In this document: piece by piece, positions 17,131 through 24,992 of the stretch
Numbering within the stretch: the first letter of the stretch is position 1
How the letters are laid out: every line of letters begins with the position of its first letter
Source of the DNA: Bacteroidales bacterium
Lineage (GTDB): Bacteria > Bacteroidota > Bacteroidia > Bacteroidales > Rikenellaceae
Length of the DNA: 64,000 nucleotides
Direction of reading: 5' to 3'
NCBI GenBank assembly: GCA_910575495.1
Contig: CAJTFS010000004.1
Location: forward strand, 1-64,000
Translations under genes and position numbers: made by a program
The notes under the pieces: generated by a model
Databases searched by the model: none
What the model was told of the DNA's origin: nothing
The model's input: only the letters and a program-made list of their open reading frames with translations

Positions 17131-17247
17131 CCAACGCCAGGCCGCTCCGGAAAACCGATTCCGGGGCCATGGCATTGTCTTCGAACACCCAAAACGAATT
17201 GCCTATCGGATAAGAATTCTACTCTGAGACCAATTTAGGAGAAGAGT

Positions 17248-17832
17248 ATGAACGTGCAATCAATGAGCGACAGGGCGCTGCTCGACCGCTATTTTTCGGG
17301 AGATCGGAAAGCCGTTTCGCAACTTATCGAACGCCACAGCCGCCGCGTGCGCGACTACATCCGCATGATGGTGAAAGACAGCGATGTGGCCGAAGACATT
17401 TTCCAGGATACATTCATCAAGGCCGTGCGTGTGATCGACGAGGGCCGCTATACCGACAACGGGAAGTTTCTCTCGTGGGTGCTGCGTATTGCCCACAATC
17501 AGGTGATCGACTACTTCCGTGCACAGCGTCAGAACAAGACCGTCACCGAAGCCGAAGCGGGCTACGATGTGCTCGGAACGCTGCGGTTCGCGGAGAAAAC
17601 GGTCGAAGACCGCATGGTGGCGCACCAGATCGAGTGCGACGTGCGCGCACTTATCGAACTGCTGCCCGCCGAGCAGCGCGAAGTGGTGCTTATGCGCTAC
17701 TTCTCGTGTCTGAGTTTCAAGGAGATAGCCGATAAGACCGGCGTGAGCATCAACACAGCGTTGGGCCGCATGCGTTACGCACTGATCAATCTGCGGCGCA
17801 TGATCAAGGAAAAAAATCTGGTTTTGTGCTGA
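17248..17832 (+). CDS. RNA polymerase ECF-type sigma factor
   Basis: A 194-residue group 4 sigma factor. Region 2 (about residues 10-95) has the core-binding DVAEDIFQDTFIKA and promoter-melting FLSWVLRIAHNQVIDYFR motifs; region 4 (about 130-185) has LPAEQREVVLMRYFSCLSFKEI followed by the helix-turn-helix in ADKTGVSINTALGRMRYA. No transmembrane anti-sigma gene follows; instead a 49-residue acidic protein starts 57 bp downstream. Targets unknown. Confidence 0.93.
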   Translation: MNVQSMSDRALLDRYFSGDRKAVSQLIERHSRRVRDYIRMMVKDSDVAEDIFQDTFIKAVRVIDEGRYTDNGKFLSWVLRIAHNQVIDYFRAQRQNKTVTEAEAGYDVLGTLRFAEKTVEDRMVAHQIECDVRALIELLPAEQREVVLMRYFSCLSFKEIADKTGVSINTALGRMRYALINLRRMIKEKNLVLC

Positions 17833-17889
17833 TTGCCGCACAATATTCGCCGGATCGAAGCGTTATTCGTATAACATAAATGATTGCCT

Positions 17890-18039
17890 ATGGAGGATAT
17901 CGACAACAAGGAAGTTTCCGACACAGCCATCTCCGAGGACGACGAACTGATGTTGAAAGAGGTGATCCAGGACGATGCGGATCTCTATTATCTGCATCAC
18001 TACCTTTCGGAAGTTCTGCAGCCGGGAGATAATTTTTAA
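17890..18039 (+). CDS. Small acidic protein downstream of the sigma factor
   Basis: A 49-residue protein, about a third Asp/Glu, with a helical second half (VIQDDADLYYLHHYLSEVL). It begins 57 bp after the sigma factor on the same strand and shares its transcription direction. Codon use is like its neighbours. Its size, charge and place make a sigma-factor modulator possible, but no known family was recognised. Confidence 0.6.
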   Translation: MEDIDNKEVSDTAISEDDELMLKEVIQDDADLYYLHHYLSEVLQPGDNF

Positions 18040-18332
18040 GGGTTAATTTTTGATGTGGAAAGGAGCCGGACCGCCGGTTCCTTTCATCTTTTCCGGCGGC
18101 GGTCCGATGTCGCCTGGGGCCTTTCCGTGTCTTTTACTCGGGACTTCTGCGTTGCAGCGATGTGCGGGCGGAGGTTTCGTCTCACGGGGCCATGCGGTCC
18201 GGAGCCTTGCCGGCATTTTGCTTTGCGGCCGGTTTGCATTGTCCACTCAGAATGACAGACGTTGTGTGATGACTCGGGAAATAGCGCTGTTTATTTTCCC
18301 GCCTGAACTTTTCCCTTTTAACTATTCATTCT

Positions 18333-19411
18333 TACCTTTGAAAAGGCAACTTCACACCCGGAGTGGTGCAGGCTACGGCTTGTACCAGCGTGGTTTGTAG
18401 ATTCAGCAGTCCGCTGGCGGCGTAATGGCGCGGGAGGATTGATAAGGAATAGTTGTTTGCGGACGGTTGTTCGATCGCCGTTTTTTGTCGTTCTGCGGTT
18501 TTGTAATTCGCAGGCAATTATCGGTTTTGATAGTGGTATGGGAGTGTTCTCGTGCCGAAGCCGGCGGGGCGAGTTTTGCGAGCCTCCGCAGGGCGGGGCT
18601 TCGGCTCGCACGGCTGAAAACTGGTGTTTATCTCTGCAAGCCGCGGCCGCCCGAGCATCTTTTCTCTTTACCTACTCGCGTTGCCGCCAGTTGCTTATTC
18701 CAGTCTGCTGCGGAGTTTGCGAACAATGAATAGTTTGGTTCCAACGCGTTGTGCGGATCGCAGTTCTTCCCGTTTTGTCATTCTGAGGAGCAGAGCGACG
18801 AAGAATCTGTATGCTGACGATAAAGATGTTTGACTGCACTTCGTTTGTCGTTCACTTCTTTGCGAAGAGCCGCTGCAACCGTCATGTTGAACGCAGCGAA
18901 ACATCTGTAACCTTGCCCAGAATAGATTCTTGACTGCACTTCGTTTGTCTTTCTCCTCCTTGCGAGGCATAGTCCGTCCGCGGCCTTTGGTTCGCAAGGG
19001 AAAAGATTCTTCGCTTCGCTCAGAATGACAAAGTAAGTCTGTCGGGGATTCGGACGCAGCCTGCGGGGCACGCCCGTCGACAGCCGGATGTTTGCGGGCC
19101 TGCGCCGGCCAAGGCTGCGGCCCGCACTGAAGAACCGCACGACGCATTGACATTCCTTGCAAAATCATTGTTCCGCACCCTCCGCCGCATTCCTTTGAGC
19201 GATTGCTCCTTGCGCCTGCTGCGGGCTACCGCATCGAGACGACGGGAGATTTGGTGTACAGCGGTATGGGCGGTTACGTCTACTCTGCGTCGCCTTTGCT
19301 TGCGGGTTCCCGCAGCGTCAGCTATTTGGGTTTCAGCGCGGGCAGCGTGGGCCCGCTGCACTTTGCGGGCCGGGCCTCGGCTCTTTCCGTGCGCTGCGTC
19401 CAAGCATCTGC
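18333..19411 (+). repeat. Composite dispersed repeat, copy A
   Basis: A mosaic shared with 36458-37713. Blocks in order: a promoter-like TACCTTTG (18333-18340) followed by AAGGCAACTTCACACCCGGAG; a GC-rich block (18553-18650); GTTGCCGCCAGTTGCTTATT with flanks (18681-18727); palindromic GTCATTCTGAGGAGC/AGATTCTT units (18777-18815 and 19004-19030); a REP-like hairpin (19050-19130); and a fragment of a FISUMP-type domain (19203-19411). No intact gene is present in the 1.4 kb between 18040 and 19440. Confidence 0.8.
19203..19411 (+). pseudogene. FISUMP-like C-terminal domain fragment, cassette A
   Basis: About 69 codons reading LAPAAGYRIETTG, a central GYVYSASP and SVSYLGFSAGS, and a closing ALSVRCVQAS. 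The order PAGYR ... W/Y-S-S/A-S ... SVRCV is the C-terminal signature of the Fibrobacter major paralogous (FISUMP) domain of Bacteroidetes surface lipoproteins. There is no start codon, signal or N-terminal half. The sequence before PAAGYR and after SVRCV is nearly identical to cassette B at 37501-37713, while the middle differs strongly. Confidence 0.5.
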
Positions 19412-19439
19412 GCCGAGGTTGTTTCCGCCCGTCTTGCGT

Positions 19440-19482
19440 AAAGACAAAACCGGGAGACTTCCTTGAAGGAGGTCTCCCGGTT
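19440..19482 (-). terminator. Terminator of the HdeD-family gene
   Basis: AACCGGGAGAC (19448-19458) pairs with GTCTCCCGGTT (19472-19482); on the minus strand the stem is followed by TTGTCTT. It lies 19 bp past the stop. Confidence 0.75.
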
Positions 19483-19500
19483 ATCGGATTGCCGGCGGTG

Positions 19501-20091
19501 TCAGCAGTCGCCCTTCACCAGACAGCGGTGCGAGTTGCGGAGCTGGAATGCCAGCGAAAGAGCTGCGATGCCGGCGAACAGCAGGCCGATGCCCACCCAC
19601 ACCAGTACGAATGCCGTGCCGAATACGAGCGGCTGGAAAAGCAGCCACAGAGCGCAGAGCAGCAGCAGTACGCCGCTGGCGATCGTCCAGCCCGAGCCGT
19701 CGATGCCCATCGCCCGCATGTCGCCGCCCAGGCCGATGGTGCTGAATCCGCGGAACAGCAGCCAGAAGCCCAAAACAAGAGGCAGCGTCGCAGCCGACAG
19801 CGCTACGTTGAAAACCAGAATAAGACCCAGAATGATCTGAATGATGCCGCCGGCCAGCATCCAGCCGCGGCCCGTCACGAAGTGGTCGTTCGAGGCCGAG
19901 AGCACCACTTCCAGAATGCCCGAGGCCAGGATCACCCAGCCGAAAACAACGGCCATTCCGGTGTAGCTCTGCGCCGGGTAAACAAACACGAGGATGCCGA
20001 GTGCCAGCAGTGCGATGCCGATCAGCAGCATCAGCCACCAGTAGCGTACGGCTTCTTTCGATCGTTCGATCAGTAAGGAGATGTTTTTCAT
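19501..20091 (-). CDS. HdeD-family (DUF308) membrane protein
   Basis: A 196-residue integral membrane protein with six hydrophobic helices arranged as two three-helix repeats, each containing a glycine-rich segment (GILVFVYPAQSYTG and GLILVFNVALS). This is the HdeD/DUF308 pattern; HdeD contributes to acid tolerance in enterobacteria, but the role in Bacteroidetes is not established. The start at 20091 gives a short charged N-terminus (MKNISLLIERSKEAVR) before the first helix. It lies downstream of tRNA-Leu on the same strand, separated by a terminator. Confidence 0.88.
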   Translation of the reverse strand: MKNISLLIERSKEAVRYWWLMLLIGIALLALGILVFVYPAQSYTGMAVVFGWVILASGILEVVLSASNDHFVTGRGWMLAGGIIQIILGLILVFNVALSAATLPLVLGFWLLFRGFSTIGLGGDMRAMGIDGSGWTIASGVLLLLCALWLLFQPLVFGTAFVLVWVGIGLLFAGIAALSLAFQLRNSHRCLVKGDC

Positions 20092-20250
20092 GGCGTATGG
20101 TTTTGTCCGCTCCCTCCCCGGCAATTCGCGTGCCGGATTCTGCGTCCCGCTGTTCGGCCGCCGCTTATGTTTCTTGCAATTCCGGTGTCCGGTTCCTGCC
20201 GCGTGCGTTCCCGCTTCCCCCGTCCGGTCTTCGTTTCGCCCCCCCCCTAA

Positions 20251-20278
20251 TAAAAAACGACCGGATATTTCCGGTCGT
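20251..20278 (-). terminator. Terminator of tRNA-Leu
   Basis: ACGACCGGA/TCCGGTCGT stem with a 4 nt loop, followed on the minus strand by TTTTTTATT; 14 bp past the tRNA 3' end. Confidence 0.8.
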
Positions 20279-20291
20279 CGGTCATGGGTCG

Positions 20292-20373
20292 TGCGGATAA
20301 AGGGACTCGAACCCCCACGCCGTAAGGCATCAGATCCTAAGTCTGACGTGGCTACCAATTACACCATATCCGC
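20292..20373 (-). tRNA. tRNA-Leu (anticodon TAG)
   Basis: 82 nt with a variable arm. The acceptor GCGGATA pairs with TATCCGC; the anticodon stem TCAGA/TCTGA encloses CTTAGGA, giving anticodon TAG for CUA codons; the T-arm has GGTTCGAGTCC. CCA is not encoded. Confidence 0.95.
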
Positions 20374-20455
20374 GAATCGAAAAACCGGCCGGCATGCGGC
20401 GGACGAGGAGCGGGAGAACCCCGATTCCGGACTCCGGCGAACCTGAGCGGCGGTT

Positions 20456-20472
20456 TATCTTTGGCAAAGATA
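20456..20472. promoter_or_regulatory. Back-to-back -7 elements (tRNA-Leu and coiled-coil gene)
   Basis: TATCTTTG on the plus strand (20456-20463) and TATCTTTG on the minus strand (20472-20465) are separated by one base, forming a 17 bp palindrome. The minus copy lies 92 bp ahead of the tRNA-Leu 5' end. The plus strand also has a second candidate, TATTTTTG at 20527-20534. Confidence 0.55.
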
Positions 20473-20733
20473 GGATAAAAAATGCAAATCGCACACCGGG
20501 AAGTGCGGAATCTCCGGTTTTTTATTTATTTTTGCACGTAGATAACATTGTGTCCGGAGCTCCTGACGGAGCGGCATTTCCGAAATCGGCCCCCGTTTTG
20601 CTGGGGTACGCCGGAAGAGGTGCCGTCCGATTGTCCGGCCGCCGCGTCCGTTCGTCCGGAGCGCGTCCGGGGGAGCGGTGCCGGGCAGGAAAGATGTTAC
20701 GCCACAAGCAAAAAGTTGCCAACAGACCAGACC

Positions 20734-21672
20734 ATGAAAGAGGACAGAATGGGATACGACCCCTCGGACTTCGAGGATGACGACTACCCGACGCAGGAGG
20801 CCGATTCGGCCAAGTCGATCCGCGGCTACCGCATCGTGATAATCATTCTCTCGGTGATCCTGGTAGCGCTTTCGGCGCTCTATTTCAGCATCCACCGCCA
20901 GCAGATGCTCGACAACCAGCTGTTGCAGGTCGAGCGCGACTCGATCCAGAGCGACCTGGGGCACCTGATGGACGATTTCGACAACCTCCGGATCACCAAC
21001 GACACGATCTCGGCCAGTCTGACCTATGAGCGCGAGCGTGCCGATTCGCTGATGGCGCGCCTCAAGAAGGAGCGTTCGTGGAGTCTCGCCAAGATCAAGC
21101 AATACGAAAAGGAGGTCGGAACGCTTCGTTCGATCATGCTCGGCTACATCAAGCAGATCGATTCGCTCAACACGCTCAACAAGAAGCTCATCGAGGAGAA
21201 TGTCTCTTTCCGCAAGGAGATCACCTCGGCGCAGTTGCGTGCCGACATGGCCGAAGAGAAGGCCGCCGAGCTGAACAACAAGGTGCGCGTGGGTTCGGTC
21301 ATCCGCGCCCGCGACATCGTCATGGCGGGACTCAACGACAAGAGCAAGCCCGTGTCGCGCATCAAGAACGCCAAGCGTCTGCGCGTCGACTTCATCCTCT
21401 CGGCCAACGACCTGGCCACGCCGGGCAACAAGGCCATCTACGTGCGCATCACTTCGCCCGACGGTTATGTGCTGACCACCGACGCCACGCCTACGTTCGA
21501 ATTCGAGGGCGAGCGCATTCCCTATTCGGCCATGCGCGAGGTGGACTACCAGAACCAGGACCTCGAGGTGGGCATCTACTTCAACAGTTCGGGCTTCACG
21601 GCCGGCACCTACCGCATCCAGCTCTACTGCGAGGGGCGTGCCATCGGCTCGGCCGAGGTATTCATGAAATAG
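20734..21672 (+). CDS. Membrane-anchored coiled-coil protein
   Basis: A 312-residue protein with an acidic cytoplasmic N-terminus (DPSDFEDDDYPTQEAD), one transmembrane helix (about residues 32-53), a long coiled coil (about 60-190) and a C-terminal beta-rich domain (about 200-312) with IYVRITSPDGYVLTTD and YRIQLYCEGRAIGSAEVF. Relatives in Bacteroides are often labelled SMC-like, but there is no ATPase, so that name is misleading. It may be a periplasmic scaffold. The start at 20734 keeps the acidic N-terminus; an ATG at 20749 is also possible. Confidence 0.75.
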   Translation: MKEDRMGYDPSDFEDDDYPTQEADSAKSIRGYRIVIIILSVILVALSALYFSIHRQQMLDNQLLQVERDSIQSDLGHLMDDFDNLRITNDTISASLTYERERADSLMARLKKERSWSLAKIKQYEKEVGTLRSIMLGYIKQIDSLNTLNKKLIEENVSFRKEITSAQLRADMAEEKAAELNNKVRVGSVIRARDIVMAGLNDKSKPVSRIKNAKRLRVDFILSANDLATPGNKAIYVRITSPDGYVLTTDATPTFEFEGERIPYSAMREVDYQNQDLEVGIYFNSSGFTAGTYRIQLYCEGRAIGSAEVFMK

Positions 21673-21682
21673 CCGCCGGGAG

Positions 21683-22060
21683 ATGGAGATCAGAAGCAGT
21701 TTCGACCATTTCAACATCAACGTTGCCGACCTCGACCGCAGCCTGGCTTTCTACGACCGGGCGCTGGGGTTGAAAGAGGTCGGCCGCAAGGAGGCTGCCG
21801 ACGGCAGTTTCGTGCTGGTCTACCTGGGCGACGGAGCGTGCGGATTCCGCCTCGAGCTCACTTGGCTGCGCGACCATGCGGGGGCCTACGAGCTGGGCGA
21901 GAACGAAAGCCATCTTTGCATGCGTGTCGCCGGCGACTACGACGCCGTGCGGGCTTTCCACCGCGAAATGGGGTGCATCTGCTACGAGAACCACGACATG
22001 GGGCTCTACTTCATCGCCGATCCCGACGACTATTGGATCGAGATTCTGCCGGCGGAATAA
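21683..22060 (+). CDS. VOC-family lyase, glyoxalase I-like
   Basis: A 125-residue vicinal-oxygen-chelate protein with two beta-alpha-beta-beta-beta modules. All four expected metal ligands are present: H9 in FDHFNINV, E58 in RLELT, H77 in ESHLCM and E120 in YWIEIL. This set and the length fit glyoxalase I-type enzymes that isomerise the methylglyoxal-thiol adduct. Bacteroidetes generally lack glutathione, so the thiol partner is uncertain. It starts 10 bp after the coiled-coil gene. Confidence 0.85.
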   Translation: MEIRSSFDHFNINVADLDRSLAFYDRALGLKEVGRKEAADGSFVLVYLGDGACGFRLELTWLRDHAGAYELGENESHLCMRVAGDYDAVRAFHREMGCICYENHDMGLYFIADPDDYWIEILPAE

Positions 22061-22361
22061 GCTGACCGTCAATGCCCCACGGTTGTCTGCCCTCCTTCGG
22101 ACGTCTCCCTTTGCGGAGGACCGCGAGGGGTGCGGCAGCATTTCTGAGGGTTGTTGAGCGGGCCGGCATGGTGCGAAGGTGACGGGTACGGCCGTCGGCA
22201 TCTCCGCCGAAGTGCAGGTCGGTGGCATCAAGACCGGCGAACGCATTGCCGCATGTCCGGCCGGGACCGCATTATTTCCCTAAAACAATTTGGCGTACAG
22301 ACGCCGGAAACAGCCCTTGCCGCCGGAGCGTGTGCACGAGGCGTTCGGATACGTTACAGAG
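22061..22361. other. Intergenic region, no gene seen
   Basis: About 300 bp of GC-rich sequence between the VOC gene and the Sua5/YrdC gene. Short open frames are present on both strands but none has a recognisable domain or promoter. Confidence 0.4.
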
Positions 22362-22979
22362 ATGAAAAACTATAAATCGGATAAGAAAGCCCCGGCTGCG
22401 CAGCAGCCGGGCGCCATGGACCAGGAGGTCGCCCGGGCCGTCGAGGTCTTGCGCCGGGGCGGAATCATCCTCTATCCTACCGACACGGTGTGGGGGCTGG
22501 GCTGCGACGCCACCGATCCCGAAGCCGTGGCCAAAATCTATCGGCTCAAACAAAGCGAGAACAAGAAATCGATGCTCGTGCTCTGCGCCTCGGCCGACAT
22601 GGTCGTGCGTTATGTCGATCGGGCTCCGGGCATCGCGTTCGAAGTCATGGAGCTGGCCTCCAGGCCGTTGACGTTGATCTTGCCGGGTGCCGTCGGCGTC
22701 GCCGACAACCTCGTCCCCGACGAGGGTACGCTCGGCGTGCGGGTCCCCGACCACGAGTTCTGCCGCCGGCTGCTCCGCGCCCTGGGGCGGCCGCTGGTTT
22801 CGACGTCGGCCAACATTTCGGGCGAGTGCGCACCCGTCGGACTGCCGGAGGTCGCCCGCGAGATCGTCGACGGGGTCGATTTCGTAGTCAATCCCCGTTT
22901 CGAGGGCAAACCCACCCGCAAGGCTTCGTCGATCATCGCGTTCGGCGAGGGCGGCGAGGTGAAAATCATCCGCGAGTGA
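22362..22979 (+). CDS. L-threonylcarbamoyladenylate synthase (Sua5/YrdC/YciO family)
   Basis: A 205-residue YrdC-domain protein. The domain starts at about residue 22 with ARAVEVLRRGGIILYPTDTVWGLGCDA, followed by the KRQ-like binding segment IYRLKQSENKKSM, and the LVSTSANISGE nucleotide-binding loop. It would make threonylcarbamoyl-AMP from threonine, bicarbonate and ATP for the t6A37 modification of ANN-decoding tRNAs. There is no C-terminal Sua5 domain, so it is the short form. Its stop overlaps the start of the next gene (TGATG). Confidence 0.9.
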   Translation: MKNYKSDKKAPAAQQPGAMDQEVARAVEVLRRGGIILYPTDTVWGLGCDATDPEAVAKIYRLKQSENKKSMLVLCASADMVVRYVDRAPGIAFEVMELASRPLTLILPGAVGVADNLVPDEGTLGVRVPDHEFCRRLLRALGRPLVSTSANISGECAPVGLPEVAREIVDGVDFVVNPRFEGKPTRKASSIIAFGEGGEVKIIRE

Positions 22980-23374
22980 TGGCGCGCACGCTTGTTACTC
23001 CGATCCAGAAGCGTTTTTCGGACATCGATCCTTTCGTGCACGTCAACAACGTGGCGCAGCAGAGCTATTTCGATGTCGGCAAGAGCGATTTCTACGAGCG
23101 GATACTGGGCCCCGGGGTGCTGACGGGCGATCTGCGTGTGGTGACGGTCTCGACGTCCACCTCTTTCATCGGGCAGGTGCGCATGCACGACGACGTGCGG
23201 GTGACTACCTGCTGCGAGCGGGTGGGCGACAAGAGCATGACGCTTTTCCAGCAGCTCGTCGTCGACGGCGAGGTCCGCACCGAGAGCCGTTCGGTGCTCG
23301 TTGCTTTCGATTTCGCCGCGCAGGAGAGCCGCCGCGTGCCCGATGCGTGGCGCGAGAAGCTGCTGGCGGAGTAG
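22979..23374 (+). CDS. Hotdog-fold acyl-CoA thioesterase
   Basis: A 131-residue single hotdog domain of the 4-hydroxybenzoyl-CoA thioesterase/FatM type. The catalytic region FSDIDPFVHVNNVAQQSYFD contains the aspartate and HVNN that define the family. Probably hydrolyses a short or medium acyl-CoA or acyl-ACP; the substrate is unknown. Translationally coupled to the upstream gene by a one-base overlap. Confidence 0.88.
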   Translation: MARTLVTPIQKRFSDIDPFVHVNNVAQQSYFDVGKSDFYERILGPGVLTGDLRVVTVSTSTSFIGQVRMHDDVRVTTCCERVGDKSMTLFQQLVVDGEVRTESRSVLVAFDFAAQESRRVPDAWREKLLAE

Positions 23375-23568
23375 GGCGGTCCGCAATTCTCGGTTCGCAA
23401 TTTTCAATTCACAATTTGTCGTTCGGGGATTCGCAATTTATGTTCGGAACCGTTGTCGCGGAAGCGCAGCAAAACTCCGTCGTTCCGGCGGATGTGGGCA
23501 GGCAATGGGGGCTGGCGGAAATCGGCGCCTTATTCTCGTCTGTCGGGTCGGGATCGAAAAAAACAATC

Positions 23569-24498
23569 ATGGACAAAGGTAAACTGAAAGGGCATGCGGC
23601 CTTGTGGGTCGCCAACATTGTCTGGGGGCTGAACGCTCCCATCTGCAAGAGCGTGCTGGTCTCGGAGAGCAATCCGGGCGGTGTCGATCCCTTTGCGCTG
23701 AGCGCCTACCGGATGGCGGGCGCCTGTCTGCTTTTCTGGACCGCTTCGCTTCTCCTGCCGCGCGAACGGGTGTCGCGCCGCGATATGGCGGCCTTGTTTT
23801 TTGCTTCGGTGTTCGGCATCCAGCTCAACCAGATGCTTTTTTTGTGGGGTCTGTCGCTCACGTCGCCCATCGATTCGTCGATCATCGCCACGATCGTTCC
23901 CGTGCTCACGATGGTTCTGGCCACGGTTTTCCTGCGTGAGCCCATCACGTGGCTCAAGTCGGGCGGCGTGGCGCTCGGCTGCTTCGGCGCGTTGCTGCTG
24001 GTCGCTCTGAGCCGGCACGGGGGCGGGCAGGCGTCGAGCGTCATGGGCGATGCGCTCTGCATCGTCAGCGCCGTGAGCTATGCGGTCTATCTCACCGCAT
24101 TCCGCGACACGATCGTGAAGTATTCGCCCGTCACCACCATGAAGTGGATGTTTCTTTTCGCCGCCGTGTCGGCCGCCGCGATCTATTACCGGCCGTTGGC
24201 CGGGGTCGACTACGGGGCCCTCGAACCGGCTACGTGGGGCGGCATCGGGTATGTGGTCGTATGTTCGACCTTCGTTTCCTACTTGATGGTGCCCGTAGGG
24301 CAGCGCTTCCTCCGCCCTACGGTGGTCTCGATGTACAACTATGTGCAGCCGGTCGTCGCCGTGGTCTTCACGGTCCTTGCCGGACTCGACACGTTCGGCC
24401 CGGCCAAAGGATTGGCCGCAGCCTGCGTCTTCGCGGGTGTGTGGCTGGTCACCAAATCCAGGTCGCGGGCGCAGATGGAGGCCGAGGGGCGGAGGTGA
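23569..24498 (+). CDS. EamA-family (DMT superfamily) transporter
   Basis: A 309-residue inner-membrane protein with ten predicted helices in two EamA repeats (about residues 10-145 and 165-300). The first repeat has VANIVWGLNAPICK and the conserved SSIIATIVPVLTMVLA; the second has the GIGYVVVCSTFVSYLM and TVVSMYNYVQPVVAVV motifs. Family members export amino acids or related metabolites. The ATG at 23569 was chosen since the preceding in-frame stretch is low-quality sequence. Confidence 0.9.
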   Translation: MDKGKLKGHAALWVANIVWGLNAPICKSVLVSESNPGGVDPFALSAYRMAGACLLFWTASLLLPRERVSRRDMAALFFASVFGIQLNQMLFLWGLSLTSPIDSSIIATIVPVLTMVLATVFLREPITWLKSGGVALGCFGALLLVALSRHGGGQASSVMGDALCIVSAVSYAVYLTAFRDTIVKYSPVTTMKWMFLFAAVSAAAIYYRPLAGVDYGALEPATWGGIGYVVVCSTFVSYLMVPVGQRFLRPTVVSMYNYVQPVVAVVFTVLAGLDTFGPAKGLAAACVFAGVWLVTKSRSRAQMEAEGRR

Positions 24499-24500
24499 GA

Positions 24501-24563
24501 TTCACAATTCACAATTCACAGTTCACAATTTACAATTCACGATTCACGATTCACGATTCGCAA
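24501..24563. repeat. Heptamer array TTCACAA (nine units)
   Basis: Nine consecutive 7 bp units close to TTCACAA begin three bases after the EamA stop; the last ones read TTCACGA. Similar heptamers occur at 23386-23420, 27415-27445 and 55607-55686. Confidence 0.8.
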
Positions 24564-24665
24564 TGCTGCTTGTTATGGACCGGCTGCTGCGGAGCGTGTC
24601 CGCCGGGCCGCTCCGGACGGCCTGCAATCGTGAATTTGTGCTACTCTTCCATTTTCGGCGTGCTA

Positions 24666-24696
24666 TTTGCAGGACTTTCCGTGTCATCAAATTTTG
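24666..24696 (+). promoter_or_regulatory. Promoter of the small basic protein gene
   Basis: TTTG (24666-24669), a 19 bp spacer and AAATTTTG (24689-24696). The ATG at 24704 is so close that the mRNA would be nearly leaderless. Confidence 0.5.
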
Positions 24697-24703
24697 AACG
24701 ACT

Positions 24704-24895
24704 ATGAAAGAGTACACCAAAAAGGAGAGCACTGCTTCTTCGCACAGCGGGAAGTCCACGACTGCCGCCAGTCATCGCTCGAAGGCCGCTGAGGCCAAGT
24801 CTACCTCCAAGCCGGCAACGGGCCGAACCACCGCACGCACGACTTCGAAAAGCACGTCGTCGCGCGGCGCTTCGTCTTCCCGCAGCACGAAGTAG
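24704..24895 (+). CDS. Small Lys/Ser/Thr-rich basic protein
   Basis: A 63-residue protein made almost wholly of Ser, Thr, Lys, Ala and Arg, with no hydrophobic core. The composition resembles histone H1-like tails and DNA-binding low-complexity proteins of Bacteroidetes. It has its own promoter and a strong terminator 14 bp past the stop, which favours a real gene. Function unknown; nucleic-acid binding is a guess from charge. Confidence 0.6.
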   Translation: MKEYTKKESTASSHSGKSTTAASHRSKAAEAKSTSKPATGRTTARTTSKSTSSRGASSSRSTK

Positions 24896-24908
24896 ACGCG
24901 CCGAATGC

Positions 24909-24945
24909 AAGAAGCCTGCATCCTCGACGGATGCAGGCTTCTTTT
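24909..24945 (+). terminator. Terminator of the small basic protein gene
   Basis: A perfect 15 bp stem (24909-24923 / 24929-24943), 5 nt loop, continuing into CTTTTG. It may also serve the dsbD gene arriving from the other strand. Confidence 0.85.
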
Positions 24946-24992
24946 GTGTCCCGGCCCCTCGGGCCGCGGCTTTCGTATTGCGGCCGGTGCGG

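Noticed and set aside
17832-18040. Anti-sigma factor with transmembrane helix downstream of the sigma gene
   Set aside because: The only frame there is a 49-residue acidic protein with no hydrophobic helix.
20221-20250. C-run near 20240 as a possible frameshift or slippery site
   Set aside because: It lies in the non-coding leader between tRNA-Leu and the HdeD gene.
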